From contig OX377204.1 of NCBI GenBank assembly GCA_947396885.1, positions 2,790,001 through 2,854,000 of the forward strand: a stretch of DNA of 64,000 bases. Direction: 5' to 3'. This DNA comes from Heligmosomoides polygyrus polygyrus (taxonomy: Eukaryota; Nematoda; Chromadorea; Rhabditida; Heligmosomidae). The notes below the pieces were generated by a model. The model worked only from the letters and a program-made list of their open reading frames with translations. It was not told the origin of the DNA and searched no databases. The position numbers were made by a program, and so were the translations under genes. Shown one piece after another: positions 9,951 to 21,800 of this stretch (the stretch's first letter is position 1; each line of letters starts with the position of its first letter).

Positions 9951-12160
9951 ACTGATAGTTTTCACATCGAAATTCATAAGATATTCATAACATGATAAAT
10001 AAATAAAACAAAAATACAAATGCAAATGTAAATATTTATTAAGCCAAAAGCGATGACAATATTAATTTTTGTAAATAGTTAAGTGTTATTAAGCGTTTTT
10101 AAGTATCATTTGGATCAAAAGCTTATTTTATTAAATGCCCATTCTACTGCGAAACAAAGAGCGGTAGGTCGCATCGCGACAACTCTTTCTCGGCGCGGCT
10201 TCCACGATAGTGCAGGCGTGGGTCCCATCACGATAGGAAGGAAAAGGAACACATCGCCGTTCGGTGCCACAGGACTTTGTTACAGGCCTTACACGTGGAC
10301 ATGAAAGTAGCTGATGCTCAATCAGATCACCCGTGGGATCGGGAAAGCTGGCGTCGGCGGCAAAAACGGAGCCAATAAGGAAATGTGACGCAATATCCAA
10401 CGTTCATTATATTGGCATTATATTCCCCATAAAACAGCAGACTTCTAAGTTTCCGTCTATAAAGTTGAAACCGAAGTAAAGTGAGATTTGAGTTGTTATT
10501 TCTAGTGTAATATTCTACTAAATTTTATATAAAGGCATTCATGTCAGAAGCAAAGTTATTCTCCAGCAATTCAATAGTAAGGTGGGAGAAACATTCTTCT
10601 AGTGGTGGTAAGTGCAACAAGTTGACCAGCAGTCGTTTACCTTAATGAATACTTCAAGTAGCTTAAGTAGGCCTCCAAAAAACAGGTTTGATTCTTTGGT
10701 AGTCATTGTGATTCCACTCCAGTTGAAATAGAGGCCTCCCATTCCATCTAATAATAGATTTTTGTTCTCATCTGAGCCCGAGTTTTACATTTGTATCGTA
10801 AGCTAATGACCCTAGGAGGGCGCCATTCAGAAAACGAGGTGACAAGAAATGACCGAGCCCCACTGGCAAATCAGCTCCCGCACTCGGGAACCACTCGACA
10901 TTACACCTCTTCGGGTAACGTTTAGTAGGTCGTAAACGCATTGATAAGGAAACTGGAACGCCAACACGCCTGCAGGGGAGAACTTCGAGTTCAACTACAT
11001 GTTGCACTCTGGAAGACGTACCTGACTCCAGATCAGTGTTTGTATGAGGATCCGCGTCAATTCCTCTGAGCTGCGATTCATCGTCTTCGTAGCATCACAC
11101 CCCGAGAAAGCTAATTACCTGAAAATAGACACATTTCTTTAGGCACAGTTCAAAAAGCAACCATCAGTGTCGATCTCGGAAAGAATCAAAGCCAAAAATA
11201 CGTTCCCAAAGAGGAATGACGGAGATCTACGTGCAAAAATTGGCAGCGATTTCTGCTTTTCAGATCATTAAATTTGAGGACATGCAATAATGTGTCTATT
11301 ATTCTTGTTATTCAGCTATTCTTGATGATGTATTATATAATCTCACCAACTCAGGGTGATTGTAAACGGCTCTAAAGTCACCGAAATAGGCACGTGCATC
11401 ATCTAACTAACCTGAAGGCGCTAATGACTAAGCCATAAACGGTCCACGAAACTTGACTAGACTGCCGCAGCTGGTACTTCAGGTTAGAGACCACCTCCGC
11501 CTTGCGCACTCCGATAACAGAACCACTTCAAAGACACGCCGACGACTTCAACTCACACCCTCTCTCCCTCGCACTTAATTAACAGCTACACGGAACCCAT
11601 AAAACCCATAAAATACTCATTTCGAGTTACAGTTTTATACGCTTTACACGGGTGCACTTAAAATGTAAGCGTGGTTCAAAATGGTATAACACTGCGGTCA
11701 AAAAGCCTACTAGTAAAGTTCAAGGTTCATACGAAAGCGCTGGAAAACAGAAATGAGGCTAGGGAGCCATAGTGATTGCGCCATGCACTTCTCTACACAC
11801 TGATATTTTAGCCTTTTTTGATTGAGAATGGGGAAATGTTTACTGCAATTCTGTCGTACACTAGCCATTTTATGTCGTCTGATTAGTATAAAACTCTGAT
11901 TAGAAGTACAGAACTAACCAAGAACATATCCGAGAATGTGAGAAGATACGAACTTCCAGAAAAGAGAGTACTGATCTACCTACCACGACAATATTTCCTT
12001 TCAAGACTAACAGCAAGAGGTGAAGAAAGAGCAAACAGAAACGAGAATTTTTATAACTGCGCCATGCACCTTTTTAAAAGCTGAAAATCAGTCGCAATAT
12101 TTCTGGCGTGAATTACAATCAACCATACGCGTAGGAGGCACAAACACAAAAATATAAAAT
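9951..12160. other. 2.2 kb without an identifiable gene
   Basis: Short open frames (for example the 79-codon minus-strand frame near 10768-11007) have no recognisable motif and no supporting exon partners. I see no repeat family shared with the rest of the window here. Confidence 0.4.
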
Positions 12161-12164
12161 AATC

Positions 12165-12375
12165 AGTTAAAACCATCTGCAGAAGACATCTGCGGGTTAA
12201 AAATGCTTAAACTGACACATAGACGTGTTGTCAAAACCTTCAAATTCGCCAGCAAGCAGGTTGAGATCCTTAAAGTTCCGATAAATGGGGAAGTCAGACC
12301 TAACCTGTGACCTCGGCACGTAAGGGGATACAACCTTTGTCAAGTCTTCTTCCTCTATTCCCCGTTATTGGGACC
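12165..12375 (+). repeat. Direct repeat, copy 1 (pairs with 13250-13465)
   Basis: About 210 bases starting AAAACCATCTGC match 13250 onward at roughly 80%. In both copies one plus-strand frame reads MLK(L/V)THR(R/H)VVKTF, and most differences in that frame are conservative (K/R, I/V/L). Confidence 0.8.
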
Positions 12376-12701
12376 AGGGATGCACAGAAAGTTCTGCGCG
12401 TTAAATTTTTTAACGGAAATTTTTCGTGAGAGTTCCGGTAAATCGTTAAACTTCGTTAAAAAGTACAGTTAGCTGCAAACGATTATTTCGAGTGAAAAAA
12501 AATAAAGAAAACCTTATACGTTTCAACTTCAACAGGTCAATAGCTAGTTCAGGGAATGCAGTAGCTCTAGCTCTACAATGTACAATAAAAAATTTAACAT
12601 CAACAAGGTGTGGAGAGCAAAATAAAGAAGCCTTCAGCAACGAATTATCACGCTTCAATGTTTAGTTCTTCTCAAAAAATTCCAGCATGTCAAAAAAGGC
12701 T

Positions 12702-12925
12702 ATCGAACGAAATTAAGAACTAATTCGCATCCTATACTATTAGAACTATTAGAAAATTAGAGCTGTTTTTAAGGAAGAAATTTAGAACTGAAGGCTATCC
12801 AACAGAAAAACTATCCAACGAAAATTTAAACTACTTCGCCTTCTCTACTATAATTAGAACTATTAGGAAATTAGATCGATTTTTAAGTAAAAAATAGAAC
12901 TATTTCGCCTTCTCAACCATATATT
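12702..12925. repeat. Two imperfect ~115-bp tandem units, A/T-rich
   Basis: The phrases GGCTATC-AACG, ATTAGAACTATTAG and AAATTAGA recur in the same order twice. Substantially diverged. Confidence 0.55.
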
Positions 12926-13249
12926 TCGCCGTTTCGTTTGTACGAGTTGATAATGCTTCCTTCAGTGTTCTCATTGACACCAGGAGTCTGGGAAGCTTCG
13001 TGTGTGGTCCTTCCGTCGACGGACACCAACTTGACCAAGATCGCCTTCTGACTCCGAGACACTCGACTGTATCGGCCGCGTCGCTGGCCTTTGTTCAGCG
13101 TCTTGTGGATCGTTGCTCATGTTGCCTGCAGACAAATCGCCCAATGACAAGGTGGAGAGGTCCGTTTATGTGATACGGGAGAAGATTCCAGTACAACGTT
13201 GAATTTGCTTTGAAAAACGTTGAGTTTCAACCGAAAATTGTATAAATTT

Positions 13250-13465
13250 GCAGCTAAAACCATCTAAAAAAGAGCTCAGCGGGTTAAAAATGCTTAAAGT
13301 GACACATAGACATGTTGTCAAAACCTTCAGATTCGCCAATAAGCAGATTGAGGTCATTAAGATTCCCATAAGTAAGGAAGTTAGATCTAACCTGAGATCT
13401 TGGGACTTGGGGACACAACCTAAGTCAAGTCTTCCTCCTCTATTCCTCGTTACTGGGACATCGAA
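13250..13465 (+). repeat. Direct repeat, copy 2 (pairs with 12165-12375)
   Basis: The second copy extends an open plus-strand frame to about 13506. An overlapping minus-strand frame is also open, so coding cannot be assigned. Possibly the remnant of a protein-coding repeat. Confidence 0.8.
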
Positions 13466-13639
13466 GAACTCTAGAGCTTCACTGGAAATTCTCTTTGTAA
13501 GAATTTGAAAAGCCATGATTAGATCAGCCTTTCCTTTGGTTCGTAATGAGAGTAAGCGAAGTTGCTTGGCCCTTCCAACTCCATTCAGAACGTTGGTTTA
13601 TCTTATCTTCACGAATAGTTTACGTGTGTACTTAATTGG

Positions 13640-14010
13640 AACGCTTTTGAGTAGCCGATAATAGACCATTTTCGCATCCAACTGGACACATTTCAAATCA
13701 AATTGAACCCTTAATAGACATTCTTCTAAACAAACCTAAGGCTTTTGAAATTAAAGCGAACTTTTCCAAACCGAAATAAGCCAATCTAGAGACTCTCCAA
13801 AAAGGTTAGAATAATTTTTGTTCAAGGAAAGTTTTAGTAAAAACATCATTGAATCTTCAATTCACATAAACAATAAGTGAGCACATTGTTTAAAATTTTA
13901 TAAAATTCTTAATTCTTAATGGAAAATAATGACTTAAGGCTTGCTTTAAATAACAGGAAAAGGGTCATTTTAGTTCCAAAAGGACAGTCTGCACCATGTC
14001 CTCGTCCAAG
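13640..14010. repeat. A/T-rich dispersed repeat, second copy
   Basis: Shares ACACATTTCAAATCAAATTG-type phrases and the GAGCACATTGTTT...GGTCATTTTAGT block with 53600-54300, where part of it is in the opposite orientation. Confidence 0.55.
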
Positions 14011-14409
14011 CACTAGAATACTACTTGCGAACACAAAGCATACAGCTCCGCAGGTCCGACCACAACAAACAGCTTTTGCTAGAAGAGTTTTGTTCTTATC
14101 AACCGAACGCTCGAACTCCGCTGAAGCTAATCGCCTATGGGGACCATCACACTGATCGTCAGGTTGTCGCTATGCCCCCAATCGCAAATACCCTCACCAC
14201 CTCGCACAGATCGTAAACCTTCCTCCACCGGATATTCGCACCTGCATCTCACCTAGGCTGGAGCAGGTCAACACAGATAAGCTGCTGACAGCCGCACACC
14301 TGCGAGGCGATACCTCGTTGACCGAGTGTGGCACTGATAACCGGAGTGATTCGAGTTCAATGGTCGCTTTAATTGATTGCAACACGTCTTTGTTATGCAT
14401 ATACATTGC

Positions 14410-14690
14410 ATTGGGCGTAGCGCAGTCGGAGGAGGTGCCGGCTGCAGCGTGTAGCCGATACCAGGTTCCTGGTTCGGATTGACCACCCAGGCCAACCAAA
14501 CCCTCCATCCTTCCGGGGTCGGTGAATTGGGACCAGACTTGTCTGGGAAGGATAGAGCGCTGACTTGTTCACCTGCTGGGCACCGCAAGTCATTGTGTGG
14601 CCAAATACGCCTTCAAATCACCTCCGTAGAAGTAGAATGCGTGGCGCGAGCCAAAAGAGTATTGATCTACGCCGTCCTCAGCAGCAAACC
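14410..14690 (+). mobile_element. SINE-1 copy, plus strand
   Basis: A-box GCGTAGCGCAGTCGGAGG, B-box CCTGGTTCGGATT, then the complete body to GAGTATTGATCTACGCCGTC. One of the better-preserved copies. Confidence 0.88.
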
Positions 14691-14699
14691 TTTGTTAGA

Positions 14700-15240
14700 T
14701 GACAAGCATTCTGAGCTGAACCGAATAAAATTGGATCGGTTTTAAAATTTATGTTTAAAAAATGTATAAACACTTTTATTTTCAAGAAAAAATAGAGCTA
14801 GCGCTTCAAAACGCTCGTCCTAGTCGTCGTTTCCTCGTGTAACACCGTCCTTGTCCTTTATTCTTTATACATTGCATTCGCCGCCGATAATTCGAATCCG
14901 TCATTTTTTCAAGCCCCACATACCTCCCCACGTTTACATCAGAACCTGGCCGCCGCCACGTTCTGGATAGCTGCAGCTTAAATTTCAAAATTTAAATTTT
15001 AAATTAAATTTCATGCTTGTCACATTTTCCCAACTAAGATTACACGTCAATGAAAAACAAATAAGTACGTTGACTCTTCCAGTCGACACTGACCTGCAAG
15101 GAAGGGAGACTTGATGGAGGAGAGACCGACCATATTTGACACCGATTCGAGAAGTGCAAAGATCTAAGCTTCCTCTCGGAGCTTCTTGCCGAAAGAGGTA
15201 GTGAATAATGGTCAGCGACAGACAGTTCCTCTACAGTATG
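14700..15240. other. Unassigned intergenic sequence
   Basis: A/T-rich, with one short perfect inverted stretch around 14985-15010 (AAATTTAAATTTTAAATT). No gene or repeat family is recognisable. Confidence 0.35.
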
Positions 15241-15245
15241 CGCCA

Positions 15246-15668
15246 CGCATTCTACTTGGAGGCAATCTCTGAATGCGTGTTTGGCACAAACAAGGATCAG
15301 CAGTGGCCAACCGACCGAAAAGACACTGTTTTGCCGTTCCCAGACCCAAGTCTAGCACCAATTTACCTATTCCGGAGGAGTGGAAGGCATAGGTGGGCCA
15401 GGCAGAATCCAATTCAAAAACCTTGGTTCAATGCGAACGCGAAAATCGGCGCCTCCTATTGCGCTATTAGGGCTTGTTCATACTTCGCCACAGCTGCGAC
15501 AAGAGCGACGAGAGCGCAGCACGCGGAATTATGAACAGGCGACAGCGCCGGCGCTCGAGTATGAACACTTTTCGGCGGCGCGCACTCGGTTTTAATCGAT
15601 GTGCATGTTTTGCACGGCGACGAGTCGCTCTTGTCGCGAAGTATGAACAGGCCCTCACGCACCTATCC
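15246..15668 (-). mobile_element. SINE-1 copy, minus strand, split by a MITE
   Basis: The reverse complement of SINE-1 runs from CCACGCATTCTACTTGGAGG to GCGCCTCCTATTGCGCTA, then resumes as CACGCACC after the MITE at 15470-15655. The missing join matches the intact family sequence GCGCTACACGCGCC. Confidence 0.75.
15470..15655. mobile_element. Palindromic Tourist-like MITE inserted in SINE-1
   Basis: Left GGGCTTGTTCATACTTCGCC, right GGCGAAGTATGAACAGGCCC-type end (..TCGCGAAGTATGAACAGGCCC). The left flank is TTA, the right flank TCA. The interior is CG-rich and differs from the other copies. Confidence 0.82.
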
Positions 15669-16199
15669 GAATAACGTTGACAAGACTAGAACTATGAACT
15701 TTCTTGTAGCCTTTTTCATTATGCGTTTCTGCCTTCGCAAACAGATCAATTTACAAGGAACTTAAGGAACTGGTGGACTATGGCGAAAGAAATGGCCGCG
15801 TTTTAACTACTGAAGTGGCCCTTCACGTGCTTACAGAAAATACACCATTAATATGCTCACCCTATTCGAAATACGGTACCACAATGTTCCTTCAGGGCTT
15901 GGGCAATTCACTAGAGATGTCATAAAGACAGGCCCCTGACACTTGATGGTCCAATCCTTTGCCTAAGTTTCTACGAGAAATTCAGCTGCTGTCCCTTGAT
16001 ACGACGGCTTTCGCTTAAATGTTAGGGATACGGTTATGTGGCATGGGATCACAACACACTGACACTTTACGGTTACCCCTCCCGATTAGTATAGATTCGA
16101 AAAACCACTTTTCTATGCAGACTTGCACAGGCAATCTGAACGCGTACTCGGTGGCCAATTTTCAATGGTGAACCGACGAAGTCATAAGTCGGACAGAGA

Positions 16200-16343
16200 G
16201 GTCTGACATCAAATCGTCAACCGCTTACCGGTCGGTAACGGTGAAAAGTACCGCCAAACTTGCTGCTGATGAATCTCGGCAACAGGGGGTTTGGTGGTAC
16301 TTTTCACCGTTACCGACCGATAAGCGATTGATGAATCTGGCTC
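16200..16343. mobile_element. CWG-type palindromic MITE
   Basis: Arms CGTCAACCGCTTACCGGTCG and its mirror near 16308-16335; the right end GATGAATCTGGCTC is followed by CTG. Same terminal family as the copies at 21.5, 43.3, 56.5 and 63.5 kb. Confidence 0.75.
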
Positions 16344-16442
16344 CTGGAGCGATATAGTGCTTAACTAGCATGGGCGGAAAACCCGAGCCAAGAACTCGAT
16401 TCAGCATGCAAGCAACAGCCGGCGCCTTCTCCGATTACGCCA
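16344..16442 (-). mobile_element. SINE-1 fragment, minus strand
   Basis: GGCGGAAAACCCGAGCCAAG (B-box region) and CAGCCGGCGCCTTCTCCGAT (A-box side) are the reverse complement of the tRNA-related head; the body is replaced by the adjacent MITE. Confidence 0.65.
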
Positions 16443-17390
16443 GTGTTCGACTATTTAATAAAGATGCATCTGAATACCCCCTATGGCGCAAGATAGATTG
16501 ACTAGTTGCTATTTTCTTAAGATTAGACTCAAGACTGAAGAAAAATAGCAAGTAATACAGGGAGCACTATGCAAGCAACAAGGTAGCACGCTAACAATAA
16601 GGATCGCATATGCTTAAAGTCACTTACAGTAGAGATCTTACTTTCAGCGAATGCGGTGAGAACCTGCTCCTGCTTTCAGAAAAGCTTGCACTGCCGCTGA
16701 GCACCACTGAAACCTTGAAAAAGACACTTAAAACCGAATAAGAGTGAAGTTAATGGGCGATAGCTCTATTCCTAGTCACCTTCCATATGGACGAGACCAC
16801 CTCAAAGCGTTCTCTGCCATAGGTCGACCCCAACGCACTCAAAAACTTCCGAAGAACCATCGAATCTGAAGCACTCCTCAGCAAAATGCCCTAGGGACTC
16901 ACAGGTGGCCGCGATAGCCGCTGGCCGCTGTCGTACAGTAGCCAGCCAGATCGCCACCGAGGCGATGGGGCGGGCACAGACGGATTGCCATCGTGGCTCC
17001 CAAGTACGGCTTCGGGACGTTATCATCTTCCAGCGAGTGCCGTTCACTTCATTGTGCTTGAGTATCTCTTCCTCGCCTAGCAGCTTCAATTGATGAACTT
17101 CGTATTCGATTCAATAGTACTTTTACCCTCATTTATGGAGAAAACTGCCACTTAGATGGCACTTCACAGTTTCCTATTGCCAGCTTCCTCACACGAATTT
17201 GTATCTGGATCTGGATTCCCGACATTTGCGATTTCATGAGCTATTACTTTAAAAGCAACCCTCTTCCTAGATAACAGCAATTCAGTGTTTTCCAAGGCAT
17301 TCAGCAGCATGTTAGAAATCTTACTAAAGCAAGAAGGTTCTTTTGATAATCAATGCAGACTTTCTTCAGTGAATAGGGAATCAGTAGTAA
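16443..17390. other. Unassigned intergenic sequence
   Basis: Contains overlapping 62- and 95-codon open frames on opposite strands (16802-17093) with no recognisable motif. No repeats shared with the rest of the window. Confidence 0.35.
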
Positions 17391-17391
17391 G

Positions 17392-18305
17392 AGAATCTTC
17401 CATTTCAAGCGATTCATTCGAAAACAAGTACTAAGAGCAAGTCCAAAAAATGAATAAACATAATAAAGAATTTCCCATGGAACGATTTTCTTCAGAACGT
17501 CCAATGTATGTTATAATATTTTGCTCAAATAGAAAGTAAATAGGTAAATAAATAACAAATAAAAAACACATAGGCAAACAAAGATAAATAGAAAAAAAGA
17601 AGATTTTAAATTTCAAGCGATTCATTTGAAATGAAGTATTAAGAACAAGTCCAAAAAATAAACGAATGTAATAAAGAATTTCTAATGAAACGATTTTTTT
17701 CAGAACAGCCAGTCTATGCCATACTATTTTGCTCAAATAAATAGTAAATAATAAATAAATAATAAATCAACAGATAAATAAAAATAATTAACAAGTAGCC
17801 AAATAAAGTAAATAGTTAAAAAGGAATTTTCCATCTCAATCGATTCATTTGAAATAAGGCATTAGGAAAAAGTCCAAAAAATGAATAAATGTAATAGAAA
17901 ATTTCTAATGAAACGATTTTTTCGGAATAGCCAATCTATGTCATGTTATTTTGCTCAATTAAATAGCAAATAGTAAATAAACTGATAAATAAAAAACAAA
18001 AAGCCAAATAAAGTGAATAGTAAAAAAAGAGGAATTTTCCATTTCAAGCGATTCGTTTGAAAGCAAGTCCTCTAGCTCAAATAAGTACTACATAGCAAAT
18101 AAATAATAAATCAACAAATAAATAAAAAATAATTAATAAATAGCCAAATAAGGTAAATAATAAAAATGGGAATTTTCCATTTTAAACGATGTATTTGTAA
18201 ACAAGACCTAAGAACCAGTCCAGAAAATGGATAAACATAATAAAGAATTCCTCATGAGAGGATTTTCTTCAGAACGGCCAATTTATGTCATAAATATTTT
18301 GCTCA
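17392..18305. repeat. Tandem array of ~210-220 bp A/T-rich units
   Basis: Units begin at about 17392, 17603, 17824, 18034 and 18168. Each opens with TTTTCCATTTCAAGCGATTC-like sequence, continues through CAAGTCCAAAAAATGAATAA and TTTTGCTCAAAT, and ends in a variable (AAATA)n stretch. The fourth unit is shortened to about 134 bp. Confidence 0.88.
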
Positions 18306-18884
18306 AATTTTTCAAATGTCAAAAAAAAAAATGTTCCTGTTCATGTTCCTACCAAACGCTCGTTATTAAACGGTTTTTCCCTCCATCTGTCTTCTAATCC
18401 CGGGGTGCATTTCAAGCCTTTGTGAACATAATCCCAACAACTAGCCCACATTTTCTATATTTTCACTAGGTCCTCGCTCCAGAAGGTAGCACTACTCACA
18501 CTTGGCTTCTAAGCTTCGGTGTAGGGCATCCACGTTCTCCAAGCGCAGGGTGGTAGCGCATGAAGATAGCTTAGATCGCTAAAACAGGAAGAAGCTTACA
18601 ATAAGAGGACTCCCACTAAGCGCAGTACCTTTTTCAGTGCCCTTCAGCTTTTAAAGGAAGTTGCTGAAATTCAGAGGCTCTAGTACAAATCATTTGGCTA
18701 GAGCCTACGACCACCAATAGGTCACCCTTGAACTTTTCATTTAAAAAATCCATAAAAGTTGGCATAAATTTCGCCGAAAAAGTGACTGAGAGCTTGGTCA
18801 AACCAACGCTGTTCCCTGACTAAAGTCGCTAGTCGCGTTCATTCAATGCTCGCAATGCAAACGCCGCTGCCTTCACTGATCGTC
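18306..18884. other. ceh-51 upstream region
   Basis: Non-repetitive sequence between the tandem array and the first ceh-51 exon. It is the likely location of the promoter, but I cannot point to a defined site with confidence. Confidence 0.35.
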
Positions 18885-18894
18885 TCTGCTTCAG
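18885..18894 (+). promoter_or_regulatory. Probable spliced-leader acceptor of ceh-51
   Basis: TCTGCTTCAG is followed immediately by the ATG at 18895, a 3' splice site with no upstream exon in frame. Confidence 0.55.
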
Positions 18895-21800
18895 ATGGAA
18901 ACCGGCAACTGCTCCTACCCGGCTGCCAGCATATTCGATGACCTACCACCGTGGATGCCCGTGCCACCGGCGTACTATCCTTATCATATGCCCTCGAATG
19001 GACAAGTCGGGTTAGTGGATTGAAACACCAGATCTAACCTAAGCCACTTCCGAGGACTGGGACAACTTTGAATGTTCAGATATCCTATGGCTATGCAGCA
19101 CTCGCTGCCTTACCCGAGCATGGCCAACTGGTACGGCTACAACACCACATGTAAGCGCTAAAATTCCCAACGACTCACTTTTACAGAGCATGGAGTATCC
19201 TTAACTTTATAGGCGTGCAGTCCAATGGAAAGTACAAGAAGAAGCGCAACCTCTTCACGAAATTACAGCTCAATATGCTCCAAAGACGGTAAGTAACACC
19301 ATCAGCTCCTCGTCTTTTGACAATGATTCCTTGAAGATCCACTGATCATATTACAGATTCGCCGAAAAGGAGCACATAAGGCAACCTGAGCGAGACAACT
19401 TCGCACAGATGATTGGTTTAACCGGTGAACAGGTAACATTTACTATAACTATGGTATAAACAACAAATGAAGGTGTAAAAATAGCCTAATTCTTTCATGA
19501 TTTTTCAACATATTCAGGGTGAAGACAATCGCTTACCTTAAGAACTCCCCTAAGCGGTGCATCAAGCATTCTATAATACCTCTGCGTGGTATTTAGGAGG
19601 CAATTTGAATACGCATTTGGCCTATCTTATATCTTGCAGTACCAGTCAGGTTCCTGGTTCGGTCCCGCCCAGGTCAACCAAACTTTCCATCCTTTCGAGT
19701 CGAGTTGTACTAGACTTTTCTAGCAAGGATAAAACACTGACCTCTCGAGCCGCTGGCAGGCGCAGACCACTCATCAATCAACACCAACTGTGCACTCAAG
19801 GGGTCCCCACGATATCCCTTAGGGCCCGTTCATACTTCGCGACAAGAGCGACTGGGGGCGACGGATGTAGTGTGGTGTACGTAAACAATTACGCATTCCA
19901 CACTACATTCGTCGCGGACGAAGTGTGGAGTACGCAATTATTTACGTACACCACACTACATCCGTCGCCCAATCGCTCTTGTCGCTTTTGTTGCTCTTGT
20001 CGCGAAGTGTGAACGGGCCCATAGAATTAGAATGCGTGGCGTATCTGAAGTAGGGACTGACTAGAGCTGTACTTCAGCCTGCACTTTCGCCTTCATCATT
20101 CTAAATCATTTTAAAAATTCAATTTTTTGACAACGTTTAAATTTTGAAAAAATATGACTGTAGAAGAACACCTAAATTCGCTGGAACAACGGTATAGGCC
20201 CCGTTTATACTTCGACGCCATATACAGTGGCCATATTGATCGATCGCGTCGCCCGATCAATGTGGTCACAATACGTGGCGTCGCGTCGCTCGGTGTTGAA
20301 GTATAAACGGGCCTTAAGGCTTATGGAACAGATGGAAACGCCCCTCCCCCATGTTCGAGTTGAACAACAATTTCTCTTCCGTGGATTCGTGAATGAACTC
20401 GATAACGATCAGCCATGGACGATCAGCTAATCGAGGTTCCACCTCTCTTCATTCATCTTCATTTTCCTCCCATATTCATTACATCGGTGTAATGGGCCGA
20501 ACTAGCAGGTAAACTGGAAGCCATGTGGGACCACTCTAGACTCATGCAATTCATAAACATATAGTAGACCAAAATAGGGGAGTTTGCAAGGTCGTAGTCT
20601 AGCTATGGATGTAGCCAACACAGACTACGCCATATTCCGAGGACTCGTAAAATTTAGAGAAATAATTCATAAATATTCTAGAAAAATTTCAAAGAAAACT
20701 TGCTTTTTAATACATTTGATCATTTGATCTACAACTACCACACTTTTCATTCTGATGTATTCTGCAAATAGAAATGAAAAAATAAAAATCTTTTCAGGTA
20801 AAGATCTGGTTCCAAAATCAACGCTACAAACGAAAACATCGAGGTAGCGGCCAGCAAAACGCCAGCGTCACCGGCTCCTCGGGAGCAAATACCAGCGTCT
20901 CTTCGCTATCCTCACCGTCTCCGGCCGATTCACCAGACTCCAAGTTCAACATGTAAGTGGCTATCCAATGAGTATTTTGAAATATTTCTAAAGACTATCT
21001 AACTTGTAGTAATTTAGCATTCGCGAGGTGAGAATGGTGAACCAGACGGACGCCACAGAAGCTGTGCCGGATCTCAGCTTCCACCACACACAAAACTGTT
21101 CGCAGTTATATTGGGGACCACAGGTAGGCACTCATCTATTAGAGATTTGGAAATATTCGGACAGAATCGAATAAAGACACTATCATAGAAATGATTCTTA
21201 CATCTTTGCTTAAGCCTGGAGCGGCTGTTATAGAAGATAGAAGTTCATAGATGGATGTTTGGCTGCGAACAAAACTCTTGCTTCAAGCGGGACTCGAACC
21301 CGCATAATCTACTTTCCGGGCAGGAATGCTACGCCTTACACCACCAGAGCTGTTTGACCGAACTGAACATCCACGATATCTTCCTAGTAGCAATCACCTG
21401 TCAGCACTCACCCGTGATATCGGGATGAGCCGGCTGCAGATATCAGCAGGGAACCGGTTAAGCTGAAGATGGAAGATCTTCAGCTTAACTGGGGCCAGAT
21501 TCATCAACGACTTACAGCAATTTAACAGAGAGAAACACAGCCGAAATCCCTGATAGAGCGGCTTACCAAGCGATATGGTAAGCATTTCGCTGCATTATCA
21601 GGGATTTCGGCTGCATTTTCTCTGTTAAGTTGCTGTAAGTCGTTGATGAATCCGGCTCCTGGTTTCATTTTGATATCAGCGACCGGGTCATCCCGATATC
21701 ACGTGTAAGTGCTGATTTGTGATCGCTATTAGGAAGATATCGTGGACGTTCTGTTCGATCAAACAGCGCTGATGGTGTAAGGCGTAGCATCACTGCCCGG

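Noticed and set aside
10768..11007. 79-codon minus-strand frame as a gene exon
   Set aside because: No motif, no neighbouring spliceable exons and no start context; treated as chance.
16802..17093. Overlapping frames with a CESLGHFAEEC-like string, considered as a zinc knuckle
   Set aside because: The Cys/His spacing does not fit CCHC and both strands are open by chance; no repeat copy supports coding.
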